Below, in pieces: positions 33,338 through 41,981 of a stretch of DNA of 64,000 bases. The stretch covers positions 1 to 64,000 of the forward strand of contig JAKSDK010001512.1 of assembly GCA_022360095.1 (NCBI GenBank). Reading direction: 5' to 3'. Positions within the stretch are counted from its first letter, which is position 1; the number at the start of each line of letters is the position of its first letter. The notes below the pieces were generated by a model that did no database searches, was not told where the DNA came from, and was given only the letters and a program-made list of their open reading frames with translations. This DNA comes from Phycisphaerales bacterium (GTDB taxonomy: Bacteria > Planctomycetota > Phycisphaerae > UBA1845 > UTPLA1). The position numbers and the translations under genes are program-made.

Positions 33338-33367
33338 ATGTTAGCACTTCGCGCATGAAATCGTCAA
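33338..33367 (-). promoter_or_regulatory. Promoter of thrC, predicted leaderless
   Basis: On the minus strand: TTGACG (33367-33362), an 18-base spacer, then TAACAT (33343-33338) with an upstream TG (extended -10). The start codon begins at 33330, where transcription should start. Confidence 0.5.
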
Positions 33368-33482
33368 AAAACACGGCAAGAATCAATCCGTCCCCGGCGA
33401 CGGCGTTCATCTCCGGGAGAAAACCCGGGTCGGCCGGCCCGGTGTGCAAGCAAACGGCCGAAAAACGCGAACAGCTCTGACC

Positions 33483-33965
33483 CTACTCGGGCAGGCCATC
33501 TCCAAAAATCGACTTCAGGACATCAACGCGATAGCTGAAAATCTTGCGAAGATCGGGCGCAACAAAAAAGCGATTGACGAGGGAGCCGCCAAGCGGTTTG
33601 TAAATCACTTCGTCTTTGACCAGCGTTCCCGTCGGCAATTGCTCGAAAATGTGCTCATGGTGCCAAATTCGATAAGGTCCTCGACGCTGCTCGTCCACAA
33701 ACCGAAACGGCGGCTCCCAGGCCGTGATGGCACTCTGCCAGCGAATGGGAAAACCACGGACTCGCAGGCGATAGTCAATCAGGGTCCCTGGAGCCATTTG
33801 GATCGGAGGCGGCGTCAGGACCTGGAAATGAAGCCAGGGCGGCGTGATCTTCTCCAAATTGAAGGCGTCTGAAAAGAATTCAAACACGGCTTCGATGGGA
33901 TGCGGAATACGCAACTCGCTGCTAAGTTTGAAATTGCTCGAAGCGATACGGTCGATTGTCACCAT
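33483..33965 (-). CDS. SRPBCC-family ligand-binding protein
   Basis: 160 residues from the ATG at 33965; the frame runs further upstream but then overlaps the divergent PQQ-repeat gene. The SRPBCC (START-like) fold shows in LRIPHPIEAVFEFFSDAFNLEKITPPWLHFQVL, RLRVRGFPIRWQSAITAWEPPFRFVDEQ, and the helix at the end (VAPDLRKIFSYRVDVLKSIF). The pattern resembles the CoxG/polyketide-cyclase-like subgroup that binds hydrophobic ligands. No specific ligand can be named. Cytoplasmic. Confidence 0.78.
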   Translation of the reverse strand: MVTIDRIASSNFKLSSELRIPHPIEAVFEFFSDAFNLEKITPPWLHFQVLTPPPIQMAPGTLIDYRLRVRGFPIRWQSAITAWEPPFRFVDEQRRGPYRIWHHEHIFEQLPTGTLVKDEVIYKPLGGSLVNRFFVAPDLRKIFSYRVDVLKSIFGDGLPE

Positions 33966-34061
33966 TTTGACAAAACTTTCCGGAATCCAATGGCGGATTC
34001 TAGTCGAAACCATTATCAAAAGCAGCGTCAACCGGGAATTCCAGCAAACAGGAGTATCTGT

Positions 34062-35321
34062 GTGATAACAATACCGACCTTGGCCGGCATGCTTCTCGCG
34101 TCCGGCATCGCCTGGGGCGGCAAAGCCCAAACAACCGTGTGGCCGCAATGGAGAGGTCCGACGCGGGACGCGAAAGTGTCAGCCACCCCCGCGTGGCCGA
34201 GAAATCTAAACGGACTCGAACGGTCGTGGCACGTCAAGCTCGGACCAGGTTATTCGGGGCCGATCGTGGTGAACGATCGTGTTTTCGTGACCGAGACAAA
34301 GGACCGCAAATGGGAAATCGTCCGAGCACTGGATCGCAAGTCCGGCCGGGAGCTTTGGCAATCAAAATGGGAAGGGGCGATGAGCGTTCCCTTTTTCGCC
34401 AAGGCCAACGGAGACTGGATCCGCGCGACACCGGCTTGCGACGGCGATTCACTGTTTGTGGCAGGCATGCGCGACGTACTGGTTTGCCTGGATGCCCAGT
34501 CCGGCACCAAACGCTGGCGCGTCGATTTTGTTGAACGGTATGGATCGAGCTTGCCGGCCTTCGGCTTTGTCTCCTCACCACTGGTCATGGGTGATCATGT
34601 ATTCGTCCAGGCGGGCGCTTCCTTCATAAAACTTGACAAGAAAACCGGCAAAACCGTGTGGCGAACGCTGGACGACGGAGGCGGCATGTACGGCAGCGCC
34701 TTCTCATCGCCCTATCCGACGACGATCCACGGCAAATCACAAATCCTGGTGCAAGGCCGTGAAAAACTGTCCGGCGTCGACCCGGAATCCGGTGATGTTC
34801 TCTGGTCTCAGGCTGTGCCGTCTTTTCGAGGAATGAACATACTGACACCGACGGTTCATAACAACGGAATCTTCACCAGTACACATCGGAACAAAACATT
34901 TTTCTACCAAATCCAACGGGACGGGAACGAATACAGCGTCCAAGAGACCTGGAGAAACAAAGCCCAGGGCTATATGTCCTCACCCGTCATCATCGGAGAC
35001 TACGCCTATCTGCATCTCGGCAACGGCCGATTGGCGTGCTTTGATTTGCGCACGGGCGAACAACAGTGGCGGTCCAAGTCTTTCGGAAAATACTGGAGCA
35101 TGGCGGTCCAGGACGATGTCATTCTCGCCCTCGACGAACGCGGCGATCTGATTCTGATCAGAGCAAATCCCCAAAAGTTTGAACTGCTGGACTCCAAACA
35201 GATTTCAGACCAGGACACTTGGGGACACATCGCCGTAGCGGCAGGGGAAATCTTCATACGCGAACTCCACGGGATATCAAAGTTCGTCTGGAGTGCCGCG
35301 CAAAAACACAAACCGGAGTAG
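34062..35321 (+). CDS. Secreted PQQ-repeat beta-propeller protein
   Basis: 419 residues from a GTG at 34062 with CAGGAG 9 bases upstream; an earlier start would overlap the divergent gene. Signal peptide 1-22 (ending AWGGKA). About six to seven PQQ-like blades follow, each with the AxDxxTGxxxW pattern (ALDRKSGRELWQSKW; CLDAQSGTKRWRVDF; KLDKKTGKTVWRTL; GVDPESGDVLWSQAV; CFDLRTGEQQWRSK). The catalytic residues of quinoprotein dehydrogenases are not apparent, so it is more likely a structural or binding propeller like BamB-type proteins. Periplasmic. Confidence 0.88.
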   Translation: MITIPTLAGMLLASGIAWGGKAQTTVWPQWRGPTRDAKVSATPAWPRNLNGLERSWHVKLGPGYSGPIVVNDRVFVTETKDRKWEIVRALDRKSGRELWQSKWEGAMSVPFFAKANGDWIRATPACDGDSLFVAGMRDVLVCLDAQSGTKRWRVDFVERYGSSLPAFGFVSSPLVMGDHVFVQAGASFIKLDKKTGKTVWRTLDDGGGMYGSAFSSPYPTTIHGKSQILVQGREKLSGVDPESGDVLWSQAVPSFRGMNILTPTVHNNGIFTSTHRNKTFFYQIQRDGNEYSVQETWRNKAQGYMSSPVIIGDYAYLHLGNGRLACFDLRTGEQQWRSKSFGKYWSMAVQDDVILALDERGDLILIRANPQKFELLDSKQISDQDTWGHIAVAAGEIFIRELHGISKFVWSAAQKHKPE

Positions 35322-35360
35322 GTCTGAATTGCGTTCAACTCACCTTACACAAGCGGGTTT

Positions 35361-36656
35361 TCACTGTTTAAGTGCGGTGTGCTCCGAAAAACCGCCTGGA
35401 ATCAACTGACTGTCTCGGATCCAGTCATGAATTGCTTCGGCGACGATTCGGTACCCCTCCCCGGTGACGTGACAATCGTCGATGTAAATCTGATCCGAGT
35501 TGTTTTCGTAGACACGTCTCAAGTCGATGACGGGGAGTTCGACATCTTCACAAAGGTGGACGACCATATCCGTATAACGCGAATAGTGATCGCGCCACCA
35601 GTTGAATCGATCGTAGTAGGTCTTTCTTGCGGTCAGCGACTCCATCACCTGCTGTTCCTGCTCATGCAGCGGCTTGTGGAACAACGCGTTAGGCTGGATC
35701 GCCGCGCCGAATTTGAAGCCGAATTCGTCAGCCAAACCCCGGGCGCATCGCAGGTTGGTGAAGTGCCGCAAGGCGAATTCTTCCGCCGTCGTGAAATCAC
35801 CCTGACGCCAGGCGGACGCCCCCTGATCCGAATCGATCAACCGTTGCAATTGTTCGATCAAGGCCATGCCGTCGACTTTCCAGACCAGAGATCGCGACTT
35901 TTTCAGATAATCCAGCTCATCTTCGATGGTGAATACATCCCGAAGGCGGCGATTGTTGCACATTAGCGAATTAATCTGGTCGAACATAAACGGGTAGCCG
36001 GCCGGCAGTTCAGTGTAACCCAGGCCCGTGTCGTTCACGCCGTCAAGCGAGATCACCAGATCAGGCGACAGATAGACGCCTTCGATCATGAGAAAGACAA
36101 GCTCTTGTGTCGAATTGTATGCGGTTTCGCCGCAGTTAATGACTTCAAACGTCGGCCCCTCCTTTCGCTCGGCATTTAACATGGCTTCGAGATGCCCGGC
36201 GATCGTCTCTCGATCCGTGATCGCCCCCGTGCCCCAAACGAACGAACCGCCGTAGATCAGGATACGGAACACGCCTTCTTTCTTGACGATGTCAAATTCC
36301 GAACCGCGATACCCTAAACTGTTGATGTTCGTGGTCTGACTCTCATAAGGAACCCTGCGATACTCAATGTAAGGTCGATATGTGCGGGGGATCGTCCGTC
36401 GCAAACGAAAGTGTTCGCCCGGGTCCACGTCGTCGCGACCTTCATATCCCTTCATTCGAGCGCTGTTGTACACGACGTTGGAGACGACCAGCCGTTCAAG
36501 TTCGGAGATCCGTCGATCAAGATCCTTCGACTTGCGGTATCGAACAAGCAGCTCCCCCCCGAGAACAATCATCGCAACAAACGTCAGTACAACGCCGACC
36601 AAAAGGAATCGCAACAGGAATCGTCGTCGCGACTTGGTGGGTGTATCAGAAGGCAT
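35361..36656 (-). CDS. Membrane-anchored SGNH/GDSL-like hydrolase
   Basis: 431 residues from the ATG at 36656 (GGAG 9 bases upstream; the longer frame is not protein-like). An N-terminal membrane helix (about 15-37, FLLVGVVLTFVAMIVLGGELLV) is followed by a coiled stretch, then SGNH blocks: ILIYGGSFVWGTG (block I, Gly-Ser in place of Asp-Ser), SLDGVNDTG (block III) and DDCHVTGEGYRIVA (block V Asp-His). This class includes acyl/acetyl-esterases acting on surface glycans. It converges with the propeller gene, 39 bases apart. Confidence 0.78.
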   Translation of the reverse strand: MPSDTPTKSRRRFLLRFLLVGVVLTFVAMIVLGGELLVRYRKSKDLDRRISELERLVVSNVVYNSARMKGYEGRDDVDPGEHFRLRRTIPRTYRPYIEYRRVPYESQTTNINSLGYRGSEFDIVKKEGVFRILIYGGSFVWGTGAITDRETIAGHLEAMLNAERKEGPTFEVINCGETAYNSTQELVFLMIEGVYLSPDLVISLDGVNDTGLGYTELPAGYPFMFDQINSLMCNNRRLRDVFTIEDELDYLKKSRSLVWKVDGMALIEQLQRLIDSDQGASAWRQGDFTTAEEFALRHFTNLRCARGLADEFGFKFGAAIQPNALFHKPLHEQEQQVMESLTARKTYYDRFNWWRDHYSRYTDMVVHLCEDVELPVIDLRRVYENNSDQIYIDDCHVTGEGYRIVAEAIHDWIRDSQLIPGGFSEHTALKQ

Positions 36657-36900
36657 GACAGTGACTCCAGATTTTCTCCCCCATTTTTCCGAAAGGGCCA
36701 AGGCCCTTATACCCCAGGCGCCCGAGAGGAGCAAGATATCTGCGGCCTTCCCTTTCCACACCCGATCCATTGAGCCATCCCGGCACCTGACCAACAACAA
36801 TCTCAAACGGACACATTGTCGAGGAACGGTAGTGACGCCTAAACTGTTTGAGTCCTGCATGGAACTCATTCAACTCGCGAATCCCATATTGGGGCGAGAC

Positions 36901-39456
36901 ATGGCGAACCCCGTCAACAATCAAGATCCGACCCGGCTAAGCACTGAAAGTCTGTTGCGACTCATTGCGGACACATCGCCGATGTTCCTCGCTTACGTGG
37001 ATAGCGAACAACGCTTTCGGTTTGCAAACAAGACCTACACAGAAGTATTCAGGCGCCCGATCACGGAGATCCTCGACCGGCCTGTCAAGGAAGTCTTCGG
37101 ACCAAAGCTCTATGAAGAGCTTCGACCGCACATTGAAACCGTACTCACCGGAAAGCGTGTTTCGCACGAAAGTCTCGTTCATTTTGACGACGGAGCGCGC
37201 CGGCTTAATGCGTTGCTCGTCCCTCATTTTGGAACGGATAAAACAATCAAGGGCTTCGTCGCGCTGATCAGTGATGTCACCGAGCAGAGGAAAACGGAGG
37301 AGGCCGTCCAGCAGGGACACAGTCTCCTGCAAAGCGTGATCGAGGGAACGAGCGACGCGATTTTTGTCAAGGATCTTCAAGGGCGATACCGCATGATCAA
37401 CGCGGCAGGAGCCCGTGTTGTAGGAAAGCCTGTGAAAGAGATCATTGGGAGAGATGACACGGACATCTTTCCTTCCGAAACGGCACGGAAGCTGAAGGCC
37501 GATGACTGCAAAGTTCTCACGGGTGAAGAGATCGAGATCGTCGAGACATCGATGCCCGTCGGAGACAAAACCGTCACTTTCCTGACCAAAAAGGGAGTTT
37601 ACCGCGATCATCGAGGCGAAATCGCCGGTCTCTTTGGAATTGCCCGTGATATCACGGAGCGCAAACGGGCAGAGAAGGCGTTGCTCGAAAGTGAGGCCCG
37701 CGTTCAGAGATGTCTGACGGAACTGGAACACGTCTATGCGACGGCTCCCGTCGGACTATGCCTGCTGAGCGCGGATTTGCGTTTCCTGCAAATCAATGAG
37801 CGGCTGGCGGCCCTTCATGGACTTGCCGCCGCCGACCACATCGGCCGGACGCTGCGAGAAATCGTCCCCAAGATCGCCGAACTGGTTGAACCCATTTGTC
37901 GTTCCGTCATCGAGTCGGGCGAGCCTGCCACCAACCTGGAGTTCCAAGGGATCACGCCGACGCATCCGAACATCACCGTGCTCGCGAACCTGCATCCATT
38001 GAAGTCGGACGAAGGGAATACGAAAGCCTTGAGCGTCGTCATCCAGGACATTACCGAGCGAAAACGGTCCGAAGAGGCGTTACGAGACAGTGAGGACCGA
38101 CTTGCCAGCATCCTGGGATCGGCGATGGACGCCATTGTCACGATTGACGAGCAGCACAACATTACGCTATTCAACCTGGCCGCCGAGGATGTCTTTCGCT
38201 GCACGACCGATGAGGCGATTGGCCAGCCGTTCGAGCGTTTTGCCTCGCCCGGCTTTCGCGATTTGTTGGTCAAGTGCACAAAGGCGTTTGAGCAGAGCGG
38301 AGGTGGAAGCCGATACGTCTGGGCCCCTGACGGACTGACGGCGATTCGCGCCGACGGCGAGGCGTTTCCGATCGAAGCCACAATCTCGCAAGCGGAAATG
38401 GAGCAGAAGCTTTTCACGATCATTCTCCGCGATGTCAACGATCGAAAACAGGCAGAGGAGGAGTTGCGAAAGCTCCAGCTTGAAAAGGCGTACCTACAGG
38501 AGGCCGTAAGAGCAGAGCTGGGGTTTGAGGAAATCGTCGGCAAATCGAATGTAATTCAAAAGGTTCTCCACAGCGTGGATAGCGTGGCCGGAACGGATTC
38601 CACTGTCCTGATCATCGGCGAAACCGGGACACGGAAGGAACTGGTCGCTCGAGCCATTCACCATCGGAGCGAACGAAAGAACAACATGCTCGTGAACGTG
38701 AATTGCGCCGCCCTGCCCGGAGGTCTGATCGAAAGCGAACTTTTCGGCCACGAGAAAGGAGCGTTCACCGGCGCATTGTCAAAGAAAATCGGGCGCTTTG
38801 AGATGGCGGACGGCGGTACGATCTTTCTGGACGAGATCGGTGATTTACCCTTGGAGTTGCAGGCGAAACTGCTGCGCGTCTTGCAGGAAGGCGAATTTGA
38901 GCGCGTCGGAGGAGCAGAGACCCTCCGGGCCGATGTCCGGGTCGTCGCGGCCACAAACCAGGATCTGGAAAAGGCTGTCGAAGAGCAACGGTTTCGGGCG
39001 GACCTGTTCTACCGGCTGAATGTTTTCCCGATCCGTATCCCGCCGCTCCGAGAAAGACTGGAAGATATCTCGTTGCTGGCCAAATGCTTCGCAATGAAGT
39101 ACAGCACCAAAATGGGTAAACGAATCGATTCGATCCCGCAAAAAGCCATTGACGCCTTAACGGCCTATTCATGGCCCGGAAACGTACGTGAACTGCAAAA
39201 TGTGATAGAGCGGGCCATCATCCTCTGTCAGGGCCCGGACCTTGAGTTAGGCGAGTGGCCTCCAAGGACCATGGGGGCATCGCGCTCGCCACGCGGCTCG
39301 ACGCTGGAGGAAATCGAACGGCTGCACATTATGGAAATCCTGGACCAGACGAAATGGCAGGTCAGCGGCGACAAGGGCGCCGCCAGAATCCTAGGTCTCA
39401 AGCCTACGACTCTGGAGTCTCGCATGAAAAAACTCGGAATCAAGAGAAGCAACTGA
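36901..39456 (+). CDS. PAS-rich sigma-54-dependent activator with variant Walker A
   Basis: 851 residues from the ATG at 36901 with GGGGCGAG directly upstream; the frame stays open back to 36382, but that overlaps the divergent gene. Four PAS domains occupy about 17-135, 140-255, 270-390 and 400-520 (ADTSPMFLAYVDSEQRFRF; GTSDAIFVKDLQGRYRM; ATAPVGLCLLSADLRFLQ; GSAMDAIVTIDEQHNIT). The sigma-54 AAA+ domain starts near 540: Walker A is GETGTRKE (573-580; canonical GETGTGKE), the GAFTGA loop is intact at 620-625, and GGTIFLDEIGDL is Walker B. A Fis-type helix-turn-helix closes the protein (GAARILGLKPTTLESRM). No receiver domain; signals likely enter through the PAS domains. Confidence 0.92.
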   Translation: MANPVNNQDPTRLSTESLLRLIADTSPMFLAYVDSEQRFRFANKTYTEVFRRPITEILDRPVKEVFGPKLYEELRPHIETVLTGKRVSHESLVHFDDGARRLNALLVPHFGTDKTIKGFVALISDVTEQRKTEEAVQQGHSLLQSVIEGTSDAIFVKDLQGRYRMINAAGARVVGKPVKEIIGRDDTDIFPSETARKLKADDCKVLTGEEIEIVETSMPVGDKTVTFLTKKGVYRDHRGEIAGLFGIARDITERKRAEKALLESEARVQRCLTELEHVYATAPVGLCLLSADLRFLQINERLAALHGLAAADHIGRTLREIVPKIAELVEPICRSVIESGEPATNLEFQGITPTHPNITVLANLHPLKSDEGNTKALSVVIQDITERKRSEEALRDSEDRLASILGSAMDAIVTIDEQHNITLFNLAAEDVFRCTTDEAIGQPFERFASPGFRDLLVKCTKAFEQSGGGSRYVWAPDGLTAIRADGEAFPIEATISQAEMEQKLFTIILRDVNDRKQAEEELRKLQLEKAYLQEAVRAELGFEEIVGKSNVIQKVLHSVDSVAGTDSTVLIIGETGTRKELVARAIHHRSERKNNMLVNVNCAALPGGLIESELFGHEKGAFTGALSKKIGRFEMADGGTIFLDEIGDLPLELQAKLLRVLQEGEFERVGGAETLRADVRVVAATNQDLEKAVEEQRFRADLFYRLNVFPIRIPPLRERLEDISLLAKCFAMKYSTKMGKRIDSIPQKAIDALTAYSWPGNVRELQNVIERAIILCQGPDLELGEWPPRTMGASRSPRGSTLEEIERLHIMEILDQTKWQVSGDKGAARILGLKPTTLESRMKKLGIKRSN

Positions 39457-39649
39457 TTCGAAAGCCCGCGCCTCCCTCCATCGATACGCCGATACGACCG
39501 TGCCGAATCTCGACATTCCGTGACACTCCCGAGATATCGTAAATCCCGAGCGGTTCGATCCCGCGCCGACTTCTCAAAATCCGAACCCATATCCTTTCTC
39601 CAGCCTTCCAAAGAGCGTTCACTGTCCACCGCGGCCTGGTGCGCAGCCT

Positions 39650-39666
39650 TCGGCACGACAATTGCA
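39650..39666 (+). promoter_or_regulatory. Near-consensus sigma-54 promoter
   Basis: TCGGCACGACAATTGCA has GGCACG and TTGCA with GG and GC exactly ten bases apart; only the base before GG departs from the consensus. Transcription would start near 39677. It lies 68 bases before the start of the coiled-coil protein gene and just after the sigma-54 activator gene. Confidence 0.75.
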
Positions 39667-39733
39667 AACGTCTCCCATGACATTCCAAACGATGGTTCGT
39701 TGGAAAAGTGTTTTTTTTGCAAGGAGTCATGCC

Positions 39734-40690
39734 GTGAGAAACATTAAGTTAAAGGAGTTGTCTTTTGCGCTCGTCGTGACGCTGGTATTGATCGAAACGC
39801 AATCATCCCTCGCATTGTCGGACGATCGATCTGAGCTACTCACCAAGATCAGGATTCAGCGAACTGCGATCAAGAGAGCCGGTGATCAGCTCAATTCCGT
39901 TGAAAAAGGAATTGCCGAAGCCGACAAGACGCTGAATGTGATCAAGAAAACCCTCGACGAGACAGGCGATCCCGAGTTGGTCTTGGACGACCTGGCAAAG
40001 GCTGATCGGATCCTGAAGAGAATTGAGAGTACAATCAACTTCATTTCAACACAGACCGCCTCGATCGAAGCCGTGCTTAAGACAATTGCGGAAATTGTGC
40101 GAGAGTCAGGACTGACCAAGCTCGAGACGGAACTCAAGGAAGCCTTTACGCTTCTTGATGAAACCAACAAACGGCTCAGAAGTGATGAGGAAAAAGCCGA
40201 GTCGGTCCGTAAAGCCTTCGGCCAAGTCGCTGACAAGATCTCTTTGGCACTGACCGCAGTAGGAAGATCCAATTTGAAGTCCGTCGATGAAACAGGCGTT
40301 GATGCAAAAATTGTGTTCGTGGAGGATGGAACAACACTCATGGTCATTGGAACGGCCACCGGCCTTGACCCGGCCGAGACCTACTTCTCAAACATTTACG
40401 ACATCGGCTCAGCTTCCGAGGGCCCCGGCGCTTGTGTTCCTTCGATCTTCGATCCCAAGGACCCTGATTTCATTTTGCCAACCATGTTTCTCGGATTTTG
40501 GGAGGTCGATGCAGACGGCAACGGTCGGCTTTGCGCGATCAACACGAACGATGGAGCAGATTTCGTGCCATTGGACAAAATTGGAACGGTCTCGGTACGG
40601 CTTATTGTTGGGCCACCACCGGCCCCGGACGCGCCCCCCATGAACGAGCTCGTGGCCTGCGGTAGCGTGAACAGCCGACCACGGCCTTAA
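39734..40690 (+). CDS. Secreted coiled-coil protein, sigma-54-controlled
   Basis: 318 residues from a GTG at 39734 with AAGGAG 7-8 bases upstream. Signal peptide about 1-27 (FALVVTLVLIETQSSLA). Residues about 30-190 are a long heptad-rich coiled coil (LTKIRIQRTAIKRAGDQLNSVEKGIAEADKTLNVIKKTL; KLETELKEAFTLLDETNKRL). The C-terminal third (about 195-300) is a beta-rich domain with GTATGLDPAETYFSNIYDIGS and ends in a Pro-rich tail. It resembles no family I can name. The near-consensus -24/-12 promoter and the neighbouring activator suggest it is the activator's target. Confidence 0.75.
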   Translation: MRNIKLKELSFALVVTLVLIETQSSLALSDDRSELLTKIRIQRTAIKRAGDQLNSVEKGIAEADKTLNVIKKTLDETGDPELVLDDLAKADRILKRIESTINFISTQTASIEAVLKTIAEIVRESGLTKLETELKEAFTLLDETNKRLRSDEEKAESVRKAFGQVADKISLALTAVGRSNLKSVDETGVDAKIVFVEDGTTLMVIGTATGLDPAETYFSNIYDIGSASEGPGACVPSIFDPKDPDFILPTMFLGFWEVDADGNGRLCAINTNDGADFVPLDKIGTVSVRLIVGPPPAPDAPPMNELVACGSVNSRPRP

Positions 40691-40709
40691 ACGATCTTAA
40701 CTCCAGAGG

Positions 40710-40748
40710 CAACTGGCGGAGGTGACTTAGAAACACCTCCGTCAGTTG
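40710..40748 (+). other. Strong hairpin between the coiled-coil and STAS genes
   Basis: CAACTGGCGGAGGTG (40710-40724) pairs with CACCTCCGTCAGTTG (40734-40748), 15 pairs with one G-T, around a 9-base loop. There is no T-run, so it may be an attenuator, a processing site or a Rho-type stop. Confidence 0.6.
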
Positions 40749-40774
40749 AACTGGCAAGCATTGAGATCCATACG

Positions 40775-41041
40775 ATGCTGCGAATCACGAAAGAATCTGA
40801 AGGCATGTCGGTCGTTACCTTACGCTTGGAAGGCCAAATCATGTCCACCTGGGTGCAGGTGGTGGAATGTGAAATCGGACGGTTGCTTCAAAGCGAAAAA
40901 AAAGTCGTCCTGGATTTCACGGAGGTGAAAGTTATCGATTCCAAAGGTGCGAACATGCTGAAAAGGGTCATTAGGAGGGACGTCAGAATCATCAACTGCC
41001 CCACTTTCATTCAGGAATTCCTGTTCAACGGACAGAAATGA
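40775..41041 (+). CDS. STAS-domain protein (anti-anti-sigma-like)
   Basis: 88 residues, one STAS domain: LRLEGQIMSTWVQVVECEIGRLLQSEKKVVLDFTEVKVIDSKGANMLKRV. Helix and strand order match SpoIIAA-type antagonists. At the phosphorylation motif (DSSG in SpoIIAA) this protein has DSKG, with Lys57 at the position of the phosphoserine, so it probably is not controlled by phosphorylation. No anti-sigma kinase is nearby. Its stop overlaps the start of the next gene (ATGATGA), which indicates coupling. Confidence 0.8.
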   Translation: MLRITKESEGMSVVTLRLEGQIMSTWVQVVECEIGRLLQSEKKVVLDFTEVKVIDSKGANMLKRVIRRDVRIINCPTFIQEFLFNGQK

Positions 41042-41328
41042 TGAACTCTGAAACCAAACATGCGGGATGGTTGGCCGTTCAGTTTGCCGAGCCGCCGATC
41101 GGGTCGGCCGATTGGGTAGCGCGACCCGCAAATGGTCTGATCCGTGCGGCCTCTCATGATCATCGAAAGAACGACGAGAGCCGGCATACGCTGATTGCCG
41201 CCATCGCCCACGAGTTGTCGATGCTTCGCGGCGGAATGCTGACGCGACACGTGCCCGAAGCCAGACGCCTGCTTGAACAGGTCTTCGACAGGATCGAGCA
41301 ATCCAAGAAAACATGGACTGTTGCATGA
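41041..41328 (+). CDS. Small unknown protein coupled to the STAS gene
   Basis: 95 residues from the ATG at 41041, overlapping the STAS stop by one base. Soluble, with a helical C-terminal half (TLIAAIAHELSMLRGGMLTRHVPEARRLLEQVFDRIEQSKK). No family recognised. The overlap suggests that the two products work together or need equal amounts. Confidence 0.55.
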   Translation: MNSETKHAGWLAVQFAEPPIGSADWVARPANGLIRAASHDHRKNDESRHTLIAAIAHELSMLRGGMLTRHVPEARRLLEQVFDRIEQSKKTWTVA

Positions 41329-41432
41329 AAAAGGTCGCGATGAATGAATGACTCAATCCGAAATTACGGCATCTATGCTAAGGCCGGAAAAGGATGACGT
41401 ACGGATGACCTCGCTTCAGGAGATTGAAACGT

Positions 41433-41969
41433 ATGAGAACAAACAAACCCAAGGAACCCGGAAATCGGCGCCACAGCCGATCACATGTTTCCCTTGTCCT
41501 TATGTTCGCAAGCAGTGGACTCATGGCACTGTCCAGTTGCATGGTTCCCATTACGATGCTGCCCGGCACGGTCACGATCTTATTCGATGGAGCGGAAGGG
41601 ACTGTCGACGGGGACACGGACTTCACGTTCGAGGGAGCAAACTTCACGGGCGGCACAGTACGCACAGTGGGCAACCCGTTTCTTTACGGCTCGGGGCGCT
41701 TCGCCTATGAAGTGAGAGCAGGCAGCACCGTGATTGTGACCTTTGATACGCCGATCAATCTGCTGGAGCTGGTCTTTATTCTACGGGGCGGCGGAACGAC
41801 CGTCCTAAGAGCATTGGATGCGACCGGGAACGAGGTTGGCACGCTCAACGCAGGGAACGTGCTGGAAGCTCAAATGGTCGAATTAAGCGGGGATGCAGTC
41901 CGGGTCGAAGTCACCCACACCGGTGACGGTGACGGATGGATCGACAACTTCACGTTCCGACCGACCTAA
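41433..41969 (+). CDS. Predicted lipoprotein with beta-sandwich
   Basis: 178 residues from the ATG at 41433 (AGGAG 10 bases upstream). The hydrophobic N-terminal segment ends in LSSC (Cys near 37), a likely lipobox. The rest looks like a beta-sandwich (ILFDGAEGTVDGDTDFTFEGANF; VIVTFDTPINLLELVFILRGGGTTVLRALD; DGWIDNFTF). Similar domains occur in surface proteins of this group; no function is known. It is 12 bases upstream of the dehydrogenase-like gene, which has a strong AAAGGAGG site. Confidence 0.6.
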   Translation: MRTNKPKEPGNRRHSRSHVSLVLMFASSGLMALSSCMVPITMLPGTVTILFDGAEGTVDGDTDFTFEGANFTGGTVRTVGNPFLYGSGRFAYEVRAGSTVIVTFDTPINLLELVFILRGGGTTVLRALDATGNEVGTLNAGNVLEAQMVELSGDAVRVEVTHTGDGDGWIDNFTFRPT

Positions 41970-41981
41970 AGGAGGAATCCA

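Noticed and set aside
36382..36900. Longer N-terminus for the sigma-54 activator
   Set aside because: It overlaps the divergent hydrolase and is Ser/Arg-rich; the ATG at 36901 has GGGGCGAG before it.
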